NCBI RefSeq assembly: GCF_943193185.1
Contig: NZ_CALPDE010000009.1
Span: 16,548 to 80,547 of the forward strand
Source of the DNA: Lactococcus ileimucosae
GTDB taxonomy: Bacteria; Bacillota; Bacilli; Lactobacillales; Streptococcaceae
DNA: 64,000 nucleotides
Direction of reading: 5' to 3'
Shown here piece by piece: positions 1 through 8,592 of this stretch. Each line of letters begins with the position of its first letter. Positions within the stretch are counted from its first letter, which is position 1. The position numbers were made by a program, and so were the translations under genes. The notes beneath the pieces were generated by a model. That model saw only the letters and a program-made list of their open reading frames with translations. It was not told where the DNA came from and ran no database searches.

Positions 1-589
1 CCAAGTTTGTCCCAGCTTTGAGCATGGCCAACCCATATTCTTGGAGATCAACACCAGCAATTTTTGCCAATTCTTCTGCAACTTTGTGGTCAGTCGCATG
101 TGTTGTTGGTGATTTCAAAAGTAATGTGTCTGAAATCAGGCCTGAAAGCAAGAGTCCAGCCACTTCACGTGGTATTTCCACACCTGCTTCAAGGAACTTG
201 CGGTAAACGATAGATGAAGCTGATCCAACAGGTTCAATCGTCATGAACAAAGGTGAAGCTGTATTAAAGTTAGCCACACGGTGGTGATCCACAACACCAA
301 AGATGTTTAAAGAAGCGATATCTGCGATTGATTGTTGAAATTCATTGTGATCCGTCAAGATAACTGTGTCCACACCTTCATCAGCTGCTGATGTTACCAC
401 GCGTGGTGCTTCAACACCAAAATAATCCAAAGCAAATTGTGTTTCTTCATTTGGTGTACCCAAAGCCACACACTCTGTATTCAAAGCACCGACTGGGCGG
501 TGGTTGCTCAAGTATGAAAAACCATAAGAGGATGCAATTGCATCTGTGTCAGGTTTTTGGTGACCAAAGACGAGAATTTTATCCGACAT
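1..589 (-). CDS. ppaC: Manganese-dependent inorganic pyrophosphatase (C-terminus outside window)
   Basis: Family II inorganic pyrophosphatase, which splits pyrophosphate into phosphate in the cytoplasm and so pulls biosynthetic reactions forward. The frame opens at ATG (587-589) with GAGGTA upstream and runs off the left edge, so about 196 of the usual ~310 residues are visible. His10, Asp14 and Asp16 (GHQKPDTD), Asp80-His81 and the Asp101-His102-His103 triad are the metal ligands expected of the DHH superfamily. The missing part is the C-terminal substrate-binding domain. An extended -10 (TGGTATAAT, 624-632) lies upstream. Identification is secure. Confidence 0.95.
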   Translation of the reverse strand, partial: MSDKILVFGHQKPDTDAIASSYGFSYLSNHRPVGALNTECVALGTPNEETQFALDYFGVEAPRVVTSAADEGVDTVILTDHNEFQQSIADIASLNIFGVVDHHRVANFNTASPLFMTIEPVGSASSIVYRKFLEAGVEIPREVAGLLLSGLISDTLLLKSPTTHATDHKVAEELAKIAGVDLQEYGLAMLKAGTNL

Positions 590-623
590 TTCTGTACCTC
601 ATTTTTATATTTATGTTTTTCTC

Positions 624-632
624 ATTATACCA
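624..632 (-). promoter_or_regulatory. Extended -10 promoter of ppaC
   Basis: On the minus strand this reads TGGTATAAT, a TGN extended -10 box, about 35 nt ahead of the ppaC start codon. No good -35 is visible at 17 nt. Confidence 0.5.
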
Positions 633-701
633 AAAAAAGAGAATTTACGCACACTTTCAAAGCATCTCACCTGCTACTTTTCTTATTTTTTGAATAAAAA
701 T

Positions 702-730
702 AAAACTTAAAAGCTGGGCCTTTAAGTTTT
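702..730 (-). terminator. Terminator of pflA
   Basis: Ten-bp stem AAAACTTAAA/TTTAAGTTTT around a short G/C-rich loop, directly after the pflA stop codon and followed on the minus strand by a T-rich run. Confidence 0.7.
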
Positions 731-1525
731 TTATTTGATTCTCTGTAAGTAATCTTGATATGTTTCTGTCTTCATGAGTTCTTTGGCATTGGCTACACGC
801 TCTTTTGTTGGTGGTTTTACTCCAGCAAGGGGGTATTTCCAACCTAATTCACGCCATTTGAACTCCCCCATCGTGTGATAAGGCAAGATTTCAAATTTGA
901 GTACATTATCTAGAGTTTTAACAAACTCACCCAGCTTTTCCAGATCCTCATCAATATCTGTTTCTCCAGGAACAAGAACGTGACGAATCCACATGGCTTG
1001 TCCTTTATCTGAGAGGTAACGGGCGAATTCTAGAATGTTTTCGTTAGGATGTCCAGTCAAGGCTTTGTGACGTTTGGAATCGATTTCTTTTAAATCAAGC
1101 AAAACAAGGTCTGTCACTTCAAGAAGGTCATCTATCCGAGAGGTAATATACTCATCTGTCCTAAATGGACGGGCTGATGTATCTAGAGTTGTGTGAATTC
1201 CCAGACTTTTGGCGCATTGGAAAAGAGCGATAACGAAGTCAATCTGCATCATAGCCTCACCACCAGAGACGGTGATGCCTCCTTTCTCTCCCCAGAAGCC
1301 TCGGAAACGTAAAGCCTCTTCCATCACATCTTCTACTGTACGTGTGGTGGCTTTTTCGTTTTTCAAGGCCCAAGTATCAGGGTTATGACAATATTTGCAA
1401 CGCATCTGACATCCTTGCATAAAAACAATAAAACGGACGCCAGGACCATCAACAGAACCAAAAGACTCTGTAGAATGAACCAAGCCTGTTACTTTTTTTG
1501 CTTCTTCAATATTTATATCTGTCAT
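731..1525 (-). CDS. pflA: Pyruvate formate-lyase activating enzyme
   Basis: Radical-SAM enzyme that puts the glycyl radical on pyruvate formate-lyase under anaerobic conditions. The 264 residues match the family length. The 4Fe-4S cluster motif CxxxCxxC is Cys39-Cys43-Cys46 (GCQMRCKYCHNPD), followed by the GGE-type SAM-binding motif in VSGGEA. The start has AGAGGA upstream. Its substrate enzyme is encoded at 16391-18724, some 15 kb away on the same strand, so the pair is unlinked here. The gene has its own terminator and appears monocistronic. Confidence 0.95.
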   Translation of the reverse strand: MTDINIEEAKKVTGLVHSTESFGSVDGPGVRFIVFMQGCQMRCKYCHNPDTWALKNEKATTRTVEDVMEEALRFRGFWGEKGGITVSGGEAMMQIDFVIALFQCAKSLGIHTTLDTSARPFRTDEYITSRIDDLLEVTDLVLLDLKEIDSKRHKALTGHPNENILEFARYLSDKGQAMWIRHVLVPGETDIDEDLEKLGEFVKTLDNVLKFEILPYHTMGEFKWRELGWKYPLAGVKPPTKERVANAKELMKTETYQDYLQRIK

Positions 1526-1742
1526 GAGTTTTTCCTCTTTTTCGGTATGCTTTTATCATACCTCAAATCTTACTTATTATCAAATGCTTTTCCATAAGAC
1601 CAGCCACAATAATCAGCGACTGCCATAAATGGCACAAAAAAGCATCCGTCATGTGAGCCAAATGTTCTTTCCCCTTCATACTCTTTACTGTATCTTCTAC
1701 TTTTACCTCTTGCTCATCGTTTTAAAAAAGTTCGTAAAAGCA

Positions 1743-1777
1743 AAAAAAGAACGGATTATCGAGTCCCGTTCTTTTTT
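1743..1777. terminator. Bidirectional terminator after the CorC-family gene
   Basis: Perfect 12-bp stem AAAAAAGAACGG/CCGTTCTTTTTT with an 11-nt loop, usable in both directions. It lies 12 bp downstream of the CorC-family stop codon. Confidence 0.8.
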
Positions 1778-1788
1778 CGTTTACAGCT

Positions 1789-3117
1789 TTACTCAGAGGG
1801 CTCCATATCAAACTCTACCCGAAGTTTCAATACACGATTTCCATCTACTTCAAGACTAGTCAAGGAGAAATGATCCTCATCATTGTCGATTTCACACATC
1901 ACTTGCTGCCCTTTCTCAGGAATCTGCCCTGTTTCTGAAAGGAAGAAACCGGCCATCGTATCCACATCATTATTGACTAAATGTGTGCCAAACTCGTCGT
2001 TGAAGTCATTGATTGTCATTTTCCCTTGCACAACATACATGTTTTCACCAATCTTGTAAACATCTGTTTCAGCAACGTCTGTTTCATCCTCAATTTCACC
2101 AACGATTTCCTCAATCAAATCTTCCAGAGTAACGATACCTTCAACGCCACCGTATTCGTTAAGCAAAATCGCCATTTGGTTTTGCGTATTACGCATCTGC
2201 AGCATCAAGTCATCCACAAACACTGTTTCAGGGACAAACAACGGTTCTTGCAGCATTTCACGGAAATTAATGTTATCAAAGCCGTCCGCAAAGCCCCGGG
2301 CCAAGAGACGTTTTGTATGAATAATTCCTAAGATGTTGTCTTTATCGTCATCATAAACTGGGACGCGCGAGTAGGACTCGCTGAGCATTTTCTCGATATT
2401 TTCCCGTGGCTCATCATTGATATCAATCATAAAGGCATCTGTACGAGGGACCATGATTTCACGCGCCACAAGCTCGTCAAGACTGAAAACACCTGTAATC
2501 ATTTCACGCTCTGAATCATCCAACGCTGTTTCATCTGTGTGAACGAGATATTCGATTTCATCACGTGTCATATCATCATCACTGCTATCAAATTTGATAG
2601 GAAAAACACGCGCCAAGCCATTGATAGTAATCGTCAAGAGCCAGATAAAGGGTTTTAAAACAACACCTATACTCATCAAGGGGCGAACCATTTTTAAAGC
2701 TGCCTTTTCCTTAAGCGCTTGCGCAATACGTTTAGGGAAAAGCTCACCAAACACGATTGTAAAGAAAGTCAAAATAACCAAGATAATGATTTTACTCAAT
2801 GTTTGCGCGAAGCTTGTATCCCCAAACAATGGTGCAAGCTGTGCAGCTAGAGTATCAGCCAAACTTGCACCTGCAAAGATGTTCAAGAAAGTAATCCCAA
2901 CTTGAATCGTCGACAAGAAATGTGTCGGATTATCAACTACACGCAGTAAATACTGATATTTACTGTCTCCTTCACTCGCTTTTTGTTCCACGCGTGAACG
3001 TGATAAAGAAACGAGCGCCATCTCACTTGCTGAGAAAAATGCGTTCAAAGCAGTAAGAAAAACAAGTAACAAAATCTGTAAAATTACCGAGCTACTCTCG
3101 GGGTCAGGGTGTGCCAT
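1789..3117 (-). CDS. CNNM/CBS/CorC-HlyC family membrane protein
   Basis: Membrane protein with the hemolysin-C/CorC architecture. An N-terminal CNNM (DUF21) transmembrane domain (about 10-200) opens with the conserved NAFFSASEMAL signature; two CBS domains follow (about 210-330; MVPRTDAFMID and NEYGGVEGIVTLEDLIEEIVG), then a CorC/HlyC domain at the C-terminus. Relatives move Mg2+ or Co2+ or sense ions; some bind nucleotides in the CBS pair. At 442 residues it is full length. AGGAGT precedes the ATG. The exact substrate cannot be read from sequence, and hemolysin is a historical label. It is followed by a strong terminator. Confidence 0.85.
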   Translation of the reverse strand: MAHPDPESSSVILQILLLVFLTALNAFFSASEMALVSLSRSRVEQKASEGDSKYQYLLRVVDNPTHFLSTIQVGITFLNIFAGASLADTLAAQLAPLFGDTSFAQTLSKIIILVILTFFTIVFGELFPKRIAQALKEKAALKMVRPLMSIGVVLKPFIWLLTITINGLARVFPIKFDSSDDDMTRDEIEYLVHTDETALDDSEREMITGVFSLDELVAREIMVPRTDAFMIDINDEPRENIEKMLSESYSRVPVYDDDKDNILGIIHTKRLLARGFADGFDNINFREMLQEPLFVPETVFVDDLMLQMRNTQNQMAILLNEYGGVEGIVTLEDLIEEIVGEIEDETDVAETDVYKIGENMYVVQGKMTINDFNDEFGTHLVNNDVDTMAGFFLSETGQIPEKGQQVMCEIDNDEDHFSLTSLEVDGNRVLKLRVEFDMEPSE

Positions 3118-3165
3118 TTTTACTCCTATTTTTTCGTAATATGAAGATTATTATACCATAATTTA

Positions 3166-4284
3166 TTATTTTGAAATAATTTTTTTCTTTTGCTGTTCAC
3201 GATGATTGTGCCATAGACCAGCAAGGAATTTCACAATCTCTTTGACCAGTGAATAAACAGGGACAGCAATAATCATACCTAGAATACCATATAAACTTCC
3301 AGATACCAGCATCAAAACCATGACTGTCACAGGATGGACTTTCACAGCATTCCCTACTATTTTTGGATAAACGAGATTGCCGTCAATCTGTTGAAGGACC
3401 AAAACATAAGTTACTGCGAGAACAGCTGTCCAAGGTTGAGTAAAGGCCAAAGTAAAGATAACAGGTATTACACCGATATAAGGTCCAGCATACGGGATGA
3501 GGTTTGTAATTGCTGAAAAACTTGCAAACAAGAAAGCATAAGGGATGCCAAAGAGCATGTAACCAACAAAGACAAAGATGAAAACCAGCAGCGAGTCTAA
3601 AGCCACGCCAGAGATATAACGAGAAATCGTTGCATTCATCTTCTCTAACAGTTCGATGATGCCGAGCGGATCTTCTCTAAAAATCGTCTCCTTTAGAGTA
3701 GGAAGCAGTTTTTCACCGTCTTTAAGCATGTAGTAAAGCAAGATTGGAACTAGGATAGCAACCATAACCACAGATGAAATGATGCTTACAATGCTCCCCA
3801 AGCTTCCTGTCAAATTCTGAAGCAGTTTGTTTAAAATATCTGTATAAGACAGATTGATATTGCTAACTATACTGTCAATGTCTAACTGACGATAAAAGGC
3901 AGAAAAACGTGGGTCACTTTGCAAGGAAGCAATCCAGTCACGGAGCTCAGGAACAGCTCTTGAGCTGGCGTTAATCAAGCTGGTCAGCTGAGAAACAACA
4001 TTTGGAATGATTGAAGCAACACTCCAAATCACAATTCCCAGTAAGCTAAGCAGAACAATCAAAATTGCAAAGAAACGCTTGATTTTCCAGCGTTTCTCCA
4101 TAAAAATAACCACCGGCTTGAAAATATAATAAAGAAAGCCAGCTATAATAAATGGAATGAAAAGCAAAGCTAAAAGAGTTTGGATGGGTTGGAAGAGAAA
4201 GTCCAGTTGCATAAGCATAAAAATAAGCAGCGTCACTGCTAATATCTCAACCGTCCAGAAAAATAATTTACTGTTTTTAAACAT
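3166..4284 (-). CDS. AI-2E family transporter (PerM/YdbI-like)
   Basis: Polytopic membrane protein of 372 residues with about eight hydrophobic segments and the family's conserved C-terminal block (YGILGMIIAVPVYSLVKEIV). Relatives include the E. coli AI-2 exporter TqsA and Na+(Li+)/H+ antiporters; most are uncharacterised. The central soluble part (about 110-160) follows the usual order of two N-terminal helices, soluble domain, membrane core. Start ATG at 4284 with AGGTAG upstream. The basic C-terminal tail (HNHREQQKKK) should be cytoplasmic. Substrate unknown. Confidence 0.8.
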   Translation of the reverse strand: MFKNSKLFFWTVEILAVTLLIFMLMQLDFLFQPIQTLLALLFIPFIIAGFLYYIFKPVVIFMEKRWKIKRFFAILIVLLSLLGIVIWSVASIIPNVVSQLTSLINASSRAVPELRDWIASLQSDPRFSAFYRQLDIDSIVSNINLSYTDILNKLLQNLTGSLGSIVSIISSVVMVAILVPILLYYMLKDGEKLLPTLKETIFREDPLGIIELLEKMNATISRYISGVALDSLLVFIFVFVGYMLFGIPYAFLFASFSAITNLIPYAGPYIGVIPVIFTLAFTQPWTAVLAVTYVLVLQQIDGNLVYPKIVGNAVKVHPVTVMVLMLVSGSLYGILGMIIAVPVYSLVKEIVKFLAGLWHNHREQQKKKIISK

Positions 4285-4391
4285 AATATCTACCTAAAGA
4301 TGAAAAGAGACCCTTTCTTTCTTTTTAAAGTTATTTATATTATAATTGAAATAAGATTTTTACGCAAATTCAAGATTTTGAGAGGAAATTT

Positions 4392-4844
4392 ATGCAAATC
4401 AAGCAAACTCGTGACACCATGTCTGAAATATACTGTGAGGCGTTACGCATCCGTAATACTGTTTTTGTTAAGGAACAGGGTGTCCCTTTTGAACTGGAGG
4501 TTGGTAGTCCCGTTGACGAAGCGCATTCGGTTCATTTTGTAGGTTATGAAGCTGGCAAGGCCTTGGCTACCGTTCGTCTTTTGGTCGATCCTAGCGATAA
4601 AACACATGCTCTGGTACAGCGCATGGCTGTTTTAAAAGAAGCACGGGGTAAAGGCTACGCGAACGCCCTCTTGCAACAGCTGCTTGAATTTTCAAAAAAA
4701 TCTGGTATTACTCTTTTGACCCTTCACGCCCAACTCAGTGCAAAAGAACTCTATGAAAAATTTGGCTTTGAAGTTCAGGGTGAAATTTTTAAGGAGGCAG
4801 GTATTGACCATATCACAATGACGTATGATAAATTTGCTGAGTAG
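4392..4844 (+). CDS. GNAT family N-acetyltransferase
   Basis: A 150-residue acetyl-CoA-dependent acyltransferase of the ElaA/YjcF-like GNAT type. The acetyl-CoA loop is visible as QRMAVLKEARGKGYANALL, with the C-terminal KFGFEVQGEIF strand typical of the fold. GAGAGGAA precedes the ATG at 4392. It is transcribed against its neighbours and divergent from the AI-2E-family gene. Substrate unknown. Confidence 0.8.
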   Translation: MQIKQTRDTMSEIYCEALRIRNTVFVKEQGVPFELEVGSPVDEAHSVHFVGYEAGKALATVRLLVDPSDKTHALVQRMAVLKEARGKGYANALLQQLLEFSKKSGITLLTLHAQLSAKELYEKFGFEVQGEIFKEAGIDHITMTYDKFAE

Positions 4845-4917
4845 AAAAAAAGAAACCCTCGTGTGTACTTCTAAAGGGTGTCCCTTTTGCTTTTATTAAA
4901 ACACTAAACTTCTCGTC

Positions 4918-5502
4918 CTAGGTGTCGAGGAGTTTTTTTACTCTTGTTTGCAGTTCTGGCACTACTTCTACCTCAAACCAAGGGTTCTTGCGTAACCAGA
5001 TATTGTTCCGGGGGGAAGGATGGACGATCGGGAAGTAGTGTGGCAAATACTTTCTAAAATCACGAATCGCATCTGTGGCCCGCATCTTTCTTGGTAAATG
5101 CAGGTAATAAGTAATGGCATAGGAACCGATCAAAATAATAAGTTCAAGTTCAGGCATTTCGTCAATCAGTAATTTGTGCCACTTTTCAGCAAAGCCTTTG
5201 CGTGGCGGCAAATCTCCAAACTTTCCCTTACCCGGAAAATAAAAATCCATGGGTAAGATAGCCAGCTTGTCTGAACTATAAAATGTCTCATAAGAAATCC
5301 CCAGCCAGTCACGAAGACGCTCTCCTGAGTGATCGTTCCAGAAAAGATGACTTTCCTGCGCTTGTCTCCCTGGTGCTTGACCAACAATGAGAATTTTTGC
5401 CTCTGGATGAACAGAGTAAAGAGGATCAATCCCCTGCTCTGTATAGGCCGCGTTTTGTGGGTCATCTTTTATAGCTTGAAAAATATTCGATAGCTTGTCC
5501 AT
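4918..5502 (-). CDS. Uracil-DNA glycosylase family protein
   Basis: A 194-residue member of the uracil-DNA glycosylase superfamily, by the N-terminal catalytic-loop motif GQAPG (about 41-45) and the C-terminal HPSPRN motif (family HPSP). Aromatic residues such as NDHSGERLRDWLG follow the first loop as in family 4/5-like enzymes. It probably excises damaged or deaminated bases, but many close relatives have unproven activity. It starts 4 nt after the rsmA stop, using the rsmA tail (GAAGG) as its Shine-Dalgarno, so the two are probably co-transcribed. Confidence 0.75.
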   Translation of the reverse strand: MDKLSNIFQAIKDDPQNAAYTEQGIDPLYSVHPEAKILIVGQAPGRQAQESHLFWNDHSGERLRDWLGISYETFYSSDKLAILPMDFYFPGKGKFGDLPPRKGFAEKWHKLLIDEMPELELIILIGSYAITYYLHLPRKMRATDAIRDFRKYLPHYFPIVHPSPRNNIWLRKNPWFEVEVVPELQTRVKKLLDT

Positions 5503-5506
5503 CAGT

Positions 5507-6394
5507 TTAACCTTCTTTCAGTGGGAGTAGAGCATCCGCTAAACGAGCAAATTCGGGGATTGAAAGTGCTTCTGCACGAATACTTGGAGAAATATCCGCT
5601 TGCGCGAGCAGTTCTAGAATTTGCGTTTTTTTGTCTTTGCCAAAGGCAGATTGCAGATTGTTTATTAAAGTCTTACGGCGGTGGACAAAAGCGCTATGCA
5701 TTGTATTGAAAAAGAAATCCTCATCCTTAACAACAACCAGTGGTTGTGCACGTCGGGTCATTTTTAAAATGGCCGAGTCCACATTAGGAGCAGGTACAAA
5801 GACTGTTCGGGGTACTGTGAATGCCACTTTGGCTTCCATGTAATACTGCACTGCTATCGAAAGCGAACCGTAAGCTTTTGTACTTGGTCGAGCTGCAATG
5901 CGGTCAGCCACTTCCTTTTGCATCATAACTACATATTCTGTAAAGGGAACCTTCGACTCAATCAAATGCATGAGAATCGGCGTTGTGATGTAGTAAGGAA
6001 GATTAGCCACAACTTTTATAGGCAAGTTAGGATTTTTAAAGTGCTTTATGTGTTCCTGAATATCTACTTTTAAAATATCTGCGTTCACCAGTTGAAAATT
6101 ATCGTAAGATGCCAGAGTTTCTTGCAAAATCGGAATCAAGCTTTTATCAATTTCAAAAGCCATGACTTCCGCCGCTTCTTCAAGCAAATACTGAGTTAGA
6201 GAGCCAATACCTGGTCCAATCTCAATCACATTCACTTGTTTAGAGAGCTCTGCCGTTGCTGTAATTTTTTCCAAAATATTATGGTCAGTCAGGAAGTTTT
6301 GACCAAATTTTTTCTTAAAATTAAAGTTATGTCGGCGCAAAATATCTTGCGTGCGTATAACATTGGAGATACGGTCTAAGTTTGAAGTTGTCAT
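5507..6394 (-). CDS. rsmA: 16S rRNA dimethyladenosine transferase RsmA (KsgA)
   Basis: SAM-dependent enzyme that dimethylates the two adjacent adenosines of the 3' terminal hairpin of 16S rRNA late in small-subunit assembly. At 295 residues it carries GQNFLTD (31-37), the SAM loop EIGPGIG (58-64) and the catalytic NLPY (131-134). The ATG sits exactly six nucleotides after an extended -10 (TGC-TATAAT), so the mRNA is probably leaderless; AAGG falls in the spacer but too close to the ATG for a normal Shine-Dalgarno. The downstream UDG-family gene is probably in the same transcript. Confidence 0.95.
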   Translation of the reverse strand: MTTSNLDRISNVIRTQDILRRHNFNFKKKFGQNFLTDHNILEKITATAELSKQVNVIEIGPGIGSLTQYLLEEAAEVMAFEIDKSLIPILQETLASYDNFQLVNADILKVDIQEHIKHFKNPNLPIKVVANLPYYITTPILMHLIESKVPFTEYVVMMQKEVADRIAARPSTKAYGSLSIAVQYYMEAKVAFTVPRTVFVPAPNVDSAILKMTRRAQPLVVVKDEDFFFNTMHSAFVHRRKTLINNLQSAFGKDKKTQILELLAQADISPSIRAEALSIPEFARLADALLPLKEG

Positions 6395-6400
6395 AACCTT

Positions 6401-6409
6401 ATTATAGCA
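6401..6409 (-). promoter_or_regulatory. Extended -10 of rsmA, placing +1 on the start ATG
   Basis: Minus strand reads TGC-TATAAT-AAGGTT-ATG. With six bases between the hexamer and ATG, +1 falls on the A of the start codon. No -35 hexamer is recognisable at 16-18 nt, which is usual for TGN extended promoters. Confidence 0.65.
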
Positions 6410-6573
6410 GAAAAACAGGGAAACTGTTTCTCAATACAGTCCTTCCGAACAGTAATTGCTTTCTTTTTAGCTTCACTCAATCGGAATATTTTGTCAATGA
6501 AGTCTTGTTCGGTTTAAGAAAAACGAGAGCTGTCTCGTAAAATGAAATAAACTTAAAAACAGAACAAGCAAAA

Positions 6574-6620
6574 AGCACTCAGACTGTCGCATGCAAAAAT
6601 GCTACCTTGAGTGATTTTTT
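6574..6620 (-). terminator. Terminator of the TasA-like/DUF6273-like gene 1
   Basis: Outer stem CACTCA/TGAGTG with an inner GCAT/ATGC helix, followed on the minus strand by a run of T's, about 20 bp after the stop codon. Confidence 0.6.
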
Positions 6621-6638
6621 GTTTTGTATATTTATTTC

Positions 6639-8315
6639 TTAGTTGGAAGAGTTGATGATGAGGGCGGGACGGACACCACCATAGTCATCACTCGTTGTTC
6701 CTGGGAAAGTGCCGTGCAAGTTACCTCTAAATCCTCCCCAACGTATAGTCCAAGCAGATTCACCATGACCTGCAGTACGCAATGACCACCATGTATTATG
6801 TCCACCTACACGCCCTGCATGATGAGGAAAACCTCGCCCTTCACCTGACAACCGGATAACATCCGCAAGAGAAAGAGAGAAAGCTTGTGGTACACCCTCC
6901 GCTTGATTGACAGTAGTCACATCTGCCCGAGCCACATCCACCTCTGGATGAGGCTCATCCCAATTAGTAGGTAACCAACGGACATAAGGACCTCCTTCCG
7001 GCCAAGACACAACAGCAAACCTTAACCTAGGTACTTCATCGGCTATTGACACAGGAGCAACCATATCTTTAACAGCTTGAGTAAGAGATTGATTATAAAA
7101 GTCTTCTAAAACTGTTGCTTGCTCTACGAAGCTCGTATTGCGTATCGCCTCATTCCGGATAATCATATGATTCCCAGAACCCATGTTTTCAAGGTAGCGG
7201 TACTGCTCTCCTGCCATGGTAAAGATACGACCCGGGCGCATGGTCGAAAAGTCAAAGGCTGCTGGTGCACTGTCTTCATTAGGCAGTGGGTTCGGTCCGT
7301 CATCGTACATCACTCCGTTCTGGATACCACGGAGAAGGTCTGCCAGTTCTGCATGGTGTTGCTCCCCATCATTGAGGAACTCCTCATGCTGGTCAGGACT
7401 GACTAAGCCACTCTCAACATGAATCCCATAGTAGTAAAAGCCGTTAAAAACCTTGTCCTCAATGGCAGCTGTCATCTCCGCTGCATCAAGCAGGTAAGAG
7501 CTGGCTTGCCCACTGTTCAGTCTGTTGGCCCAGTAAGCCCAACCCGTGTTGTGGTCAACCACCCAGAAGTTGCCTATCTTGTCTTCGTTAGGTAAGTTGC
7601 TCCACTGGTTCATGGTCATTGGGGCACGGTCTTGTGGGAGGTTTTGGGCAGTTTGGTTGGTCACTTCTTCTCCCGGCCAGATTGGACCACTGTTGTCAAA
7701 GTTTTCGTTTGCTGACCAGTAAGCATCAATACCGTCTCCCGGGTGTGTCGCGCCGTCTGTGACCGCATCTGTAGCACCGTTCCCTTCAATCCAGTCCCGC
7801 GCATGTCCTGCCGCTGCTGTTCTTAAATCCAGGTTGTCATGGTTGAAGGTGGGCATATACCATGGAGCATCTTGACCTGAACGTTCCCAACCAAAGATGA
7901 GGCTGGCATACTGGTCAAAGGCGTTTGAGGCATTGCTATTTTCACGGTCATTGATATTGCCTGCACTTGGAATCCATGTGGTCCAGTTTTCTACATCGTC
8001 ACGGCTGGTCCCTGCGATCAAGGGCGTGAAGTCCGTTTCGTCACGTTGTCGGGTTTCGAGGAACTCGGACAGGCGTATCCGGGCCATGATTGGCCGTTCG
8101 CCGTAGTTTTCCACGAAGACGTCCTTGTTTTCGGTGTCTCGGTTGTAGTAGTCGTGGACACGGCCACCGACATTGATGTCCACTTCATTCAGCCGGTCAT
8201 TGATGGCCCGCTGGTTGAAGGCTTGGAAGGCGAAGGTGCCGCCTACCAAGAGCAATAAGAGGGACAGGAGCGCGAGGTTGCGCAGCCGCCGATGGTTTTT
8301 CTTTTCTGGTGTCAT
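6639..8315 (-). CDS. Secreted TasA/CalY-like protein with DUF6273-like C-terminus (paralogue 1)
   Basis: Large predicted secreted protein of 558 residues, function unknown. After a basic N-terminus comes a hydrophobic segment (about 14-32) ending in GGTFAF, like the SipW-type signal peptides of TasA/CalY matrix proteins. Then VHDYYNRDTENKDVFVENYG and IMARIRLSEF resemble the TasA-like beta-domain. The middle has MTMNQW, GNFWVVDHNTGWAYWA and SYLLDAAEM, and the end (about 370-558) carries the WWSLRT and GGVRPALII signatures of DUF6273. A paralogue lies at 43812-45473. GC is raised (38 of 60 bases at 7741-7800 against 23 of 60 at 10801-10860 in pyc), suggesting acquisition. Start ATG has AAAGGAGGAG. 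No sortase motif or SipW gene is visible. Family placement is from memory of motifs. Confidence 0.7.
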   Translation of the reverse strand: MTPEKKNHRRLRNLALLSLLLLLVGGTFAFQAFNQRAINDRLNEVDINVGGRVHDYYNRDTENKDVFVENYGERPIMARIRLSEFLETRQRDETDFTPLIAGTSRDDVENWTTWIPSAGNINDRENSNASNAFDQYASLIFGWERSGQDAPWYMPTFNHDNLDLRTAAAGHARDWIEGNGATDAVTDGATHPGDGIDAYWSANENFDNSGPIWPGEEVTNQTAQNLPQDRAPMTMNQWSNLPNEDKIGNFWVVDHNTGWAYWANRLNSGQASSYLLDAAEMTAAIEDKVFNGFYYYGIHVESGLVSPDQHEEFLNDGEQHHAELADLLRGIQNGVMYDDGPNPLPNEDSAPAAFDFSTMRPGRIFTMAGEQYRYLENMGSGNHMIIRNEAIRNTSFVEQATVLEDFYNQSLTQAVKDMVAPVSIADEVPRLRFAVVSWPEGGPYVRWLPTNWDEPHPEVDVARADVTTVNQAEGVPQAFSLSLADVIRLSGEGRGFPHHAGRVGGHNTWWSLRTAGHGESAWTIRWGGFRGNLHGTFPGTTSDDYGGVRPALIINSSN

Positions 8316-8353
8316 AAACTCCTCCTTTGACGTAACCTGTACTTTTATATTTT

Positions 8354-8386
8354 CATTACATATACATTTCTAATGTTACGTTTACT
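8354..8386 (-). promoter_or_regulatory. Putative operator upstream of TasA-like paralogue 1
   Basis: Plus-strand TGTTACGTTTACT (8374-8386) is nearly identical to the TGTTACATTTTCT element upstream of the second paralogue. A looser inverted half (CATTACAT, 8354-8361) lies beside it. Bound factor unknown. Confidence 0.35.
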
Positions 8387-8512
8387 TTCTGAGTCTATAG
8401 TATAAAAAAAAAAAAAAGGTCAAATGAAATGAGTGTTTGATGAGAAAACAGGCGTTCAACTCATCTCGTCGCAATAAACGAATTCACTCATCTTCTGAAA
8501 TAGTTGAGCATA

Positions 8513-8561
8513 AAAAAAGACCTCCATGTGATAGATTTTGAAATCTGTCCCATGAAAGTCT
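8513..8561 (-). terminator. Terminator of pyc
   Basis: Long imperfect hairpin with arms at 8518-8539 and 8541-8561 (AGAC, CATG and AGATTT blocks pair), followed on the minus strand by seven T's, about 30 bp after the pyc stop codon. Confidence 0.7.
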
Positions 8562-8592
8562 GGTATTTAGATGTTGCTCGGTTAAATTTTTA

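Noticed and set aside
6391..6513. A 40-codon open stretch on the minus strand whose TGA overlaps the rsmA ATG, like a coupled upstream gene
   Set aside because: It has no start codon, runs through the rsmA promoter, and its peptide resembles no RNase M5 tail; chance is likelier.
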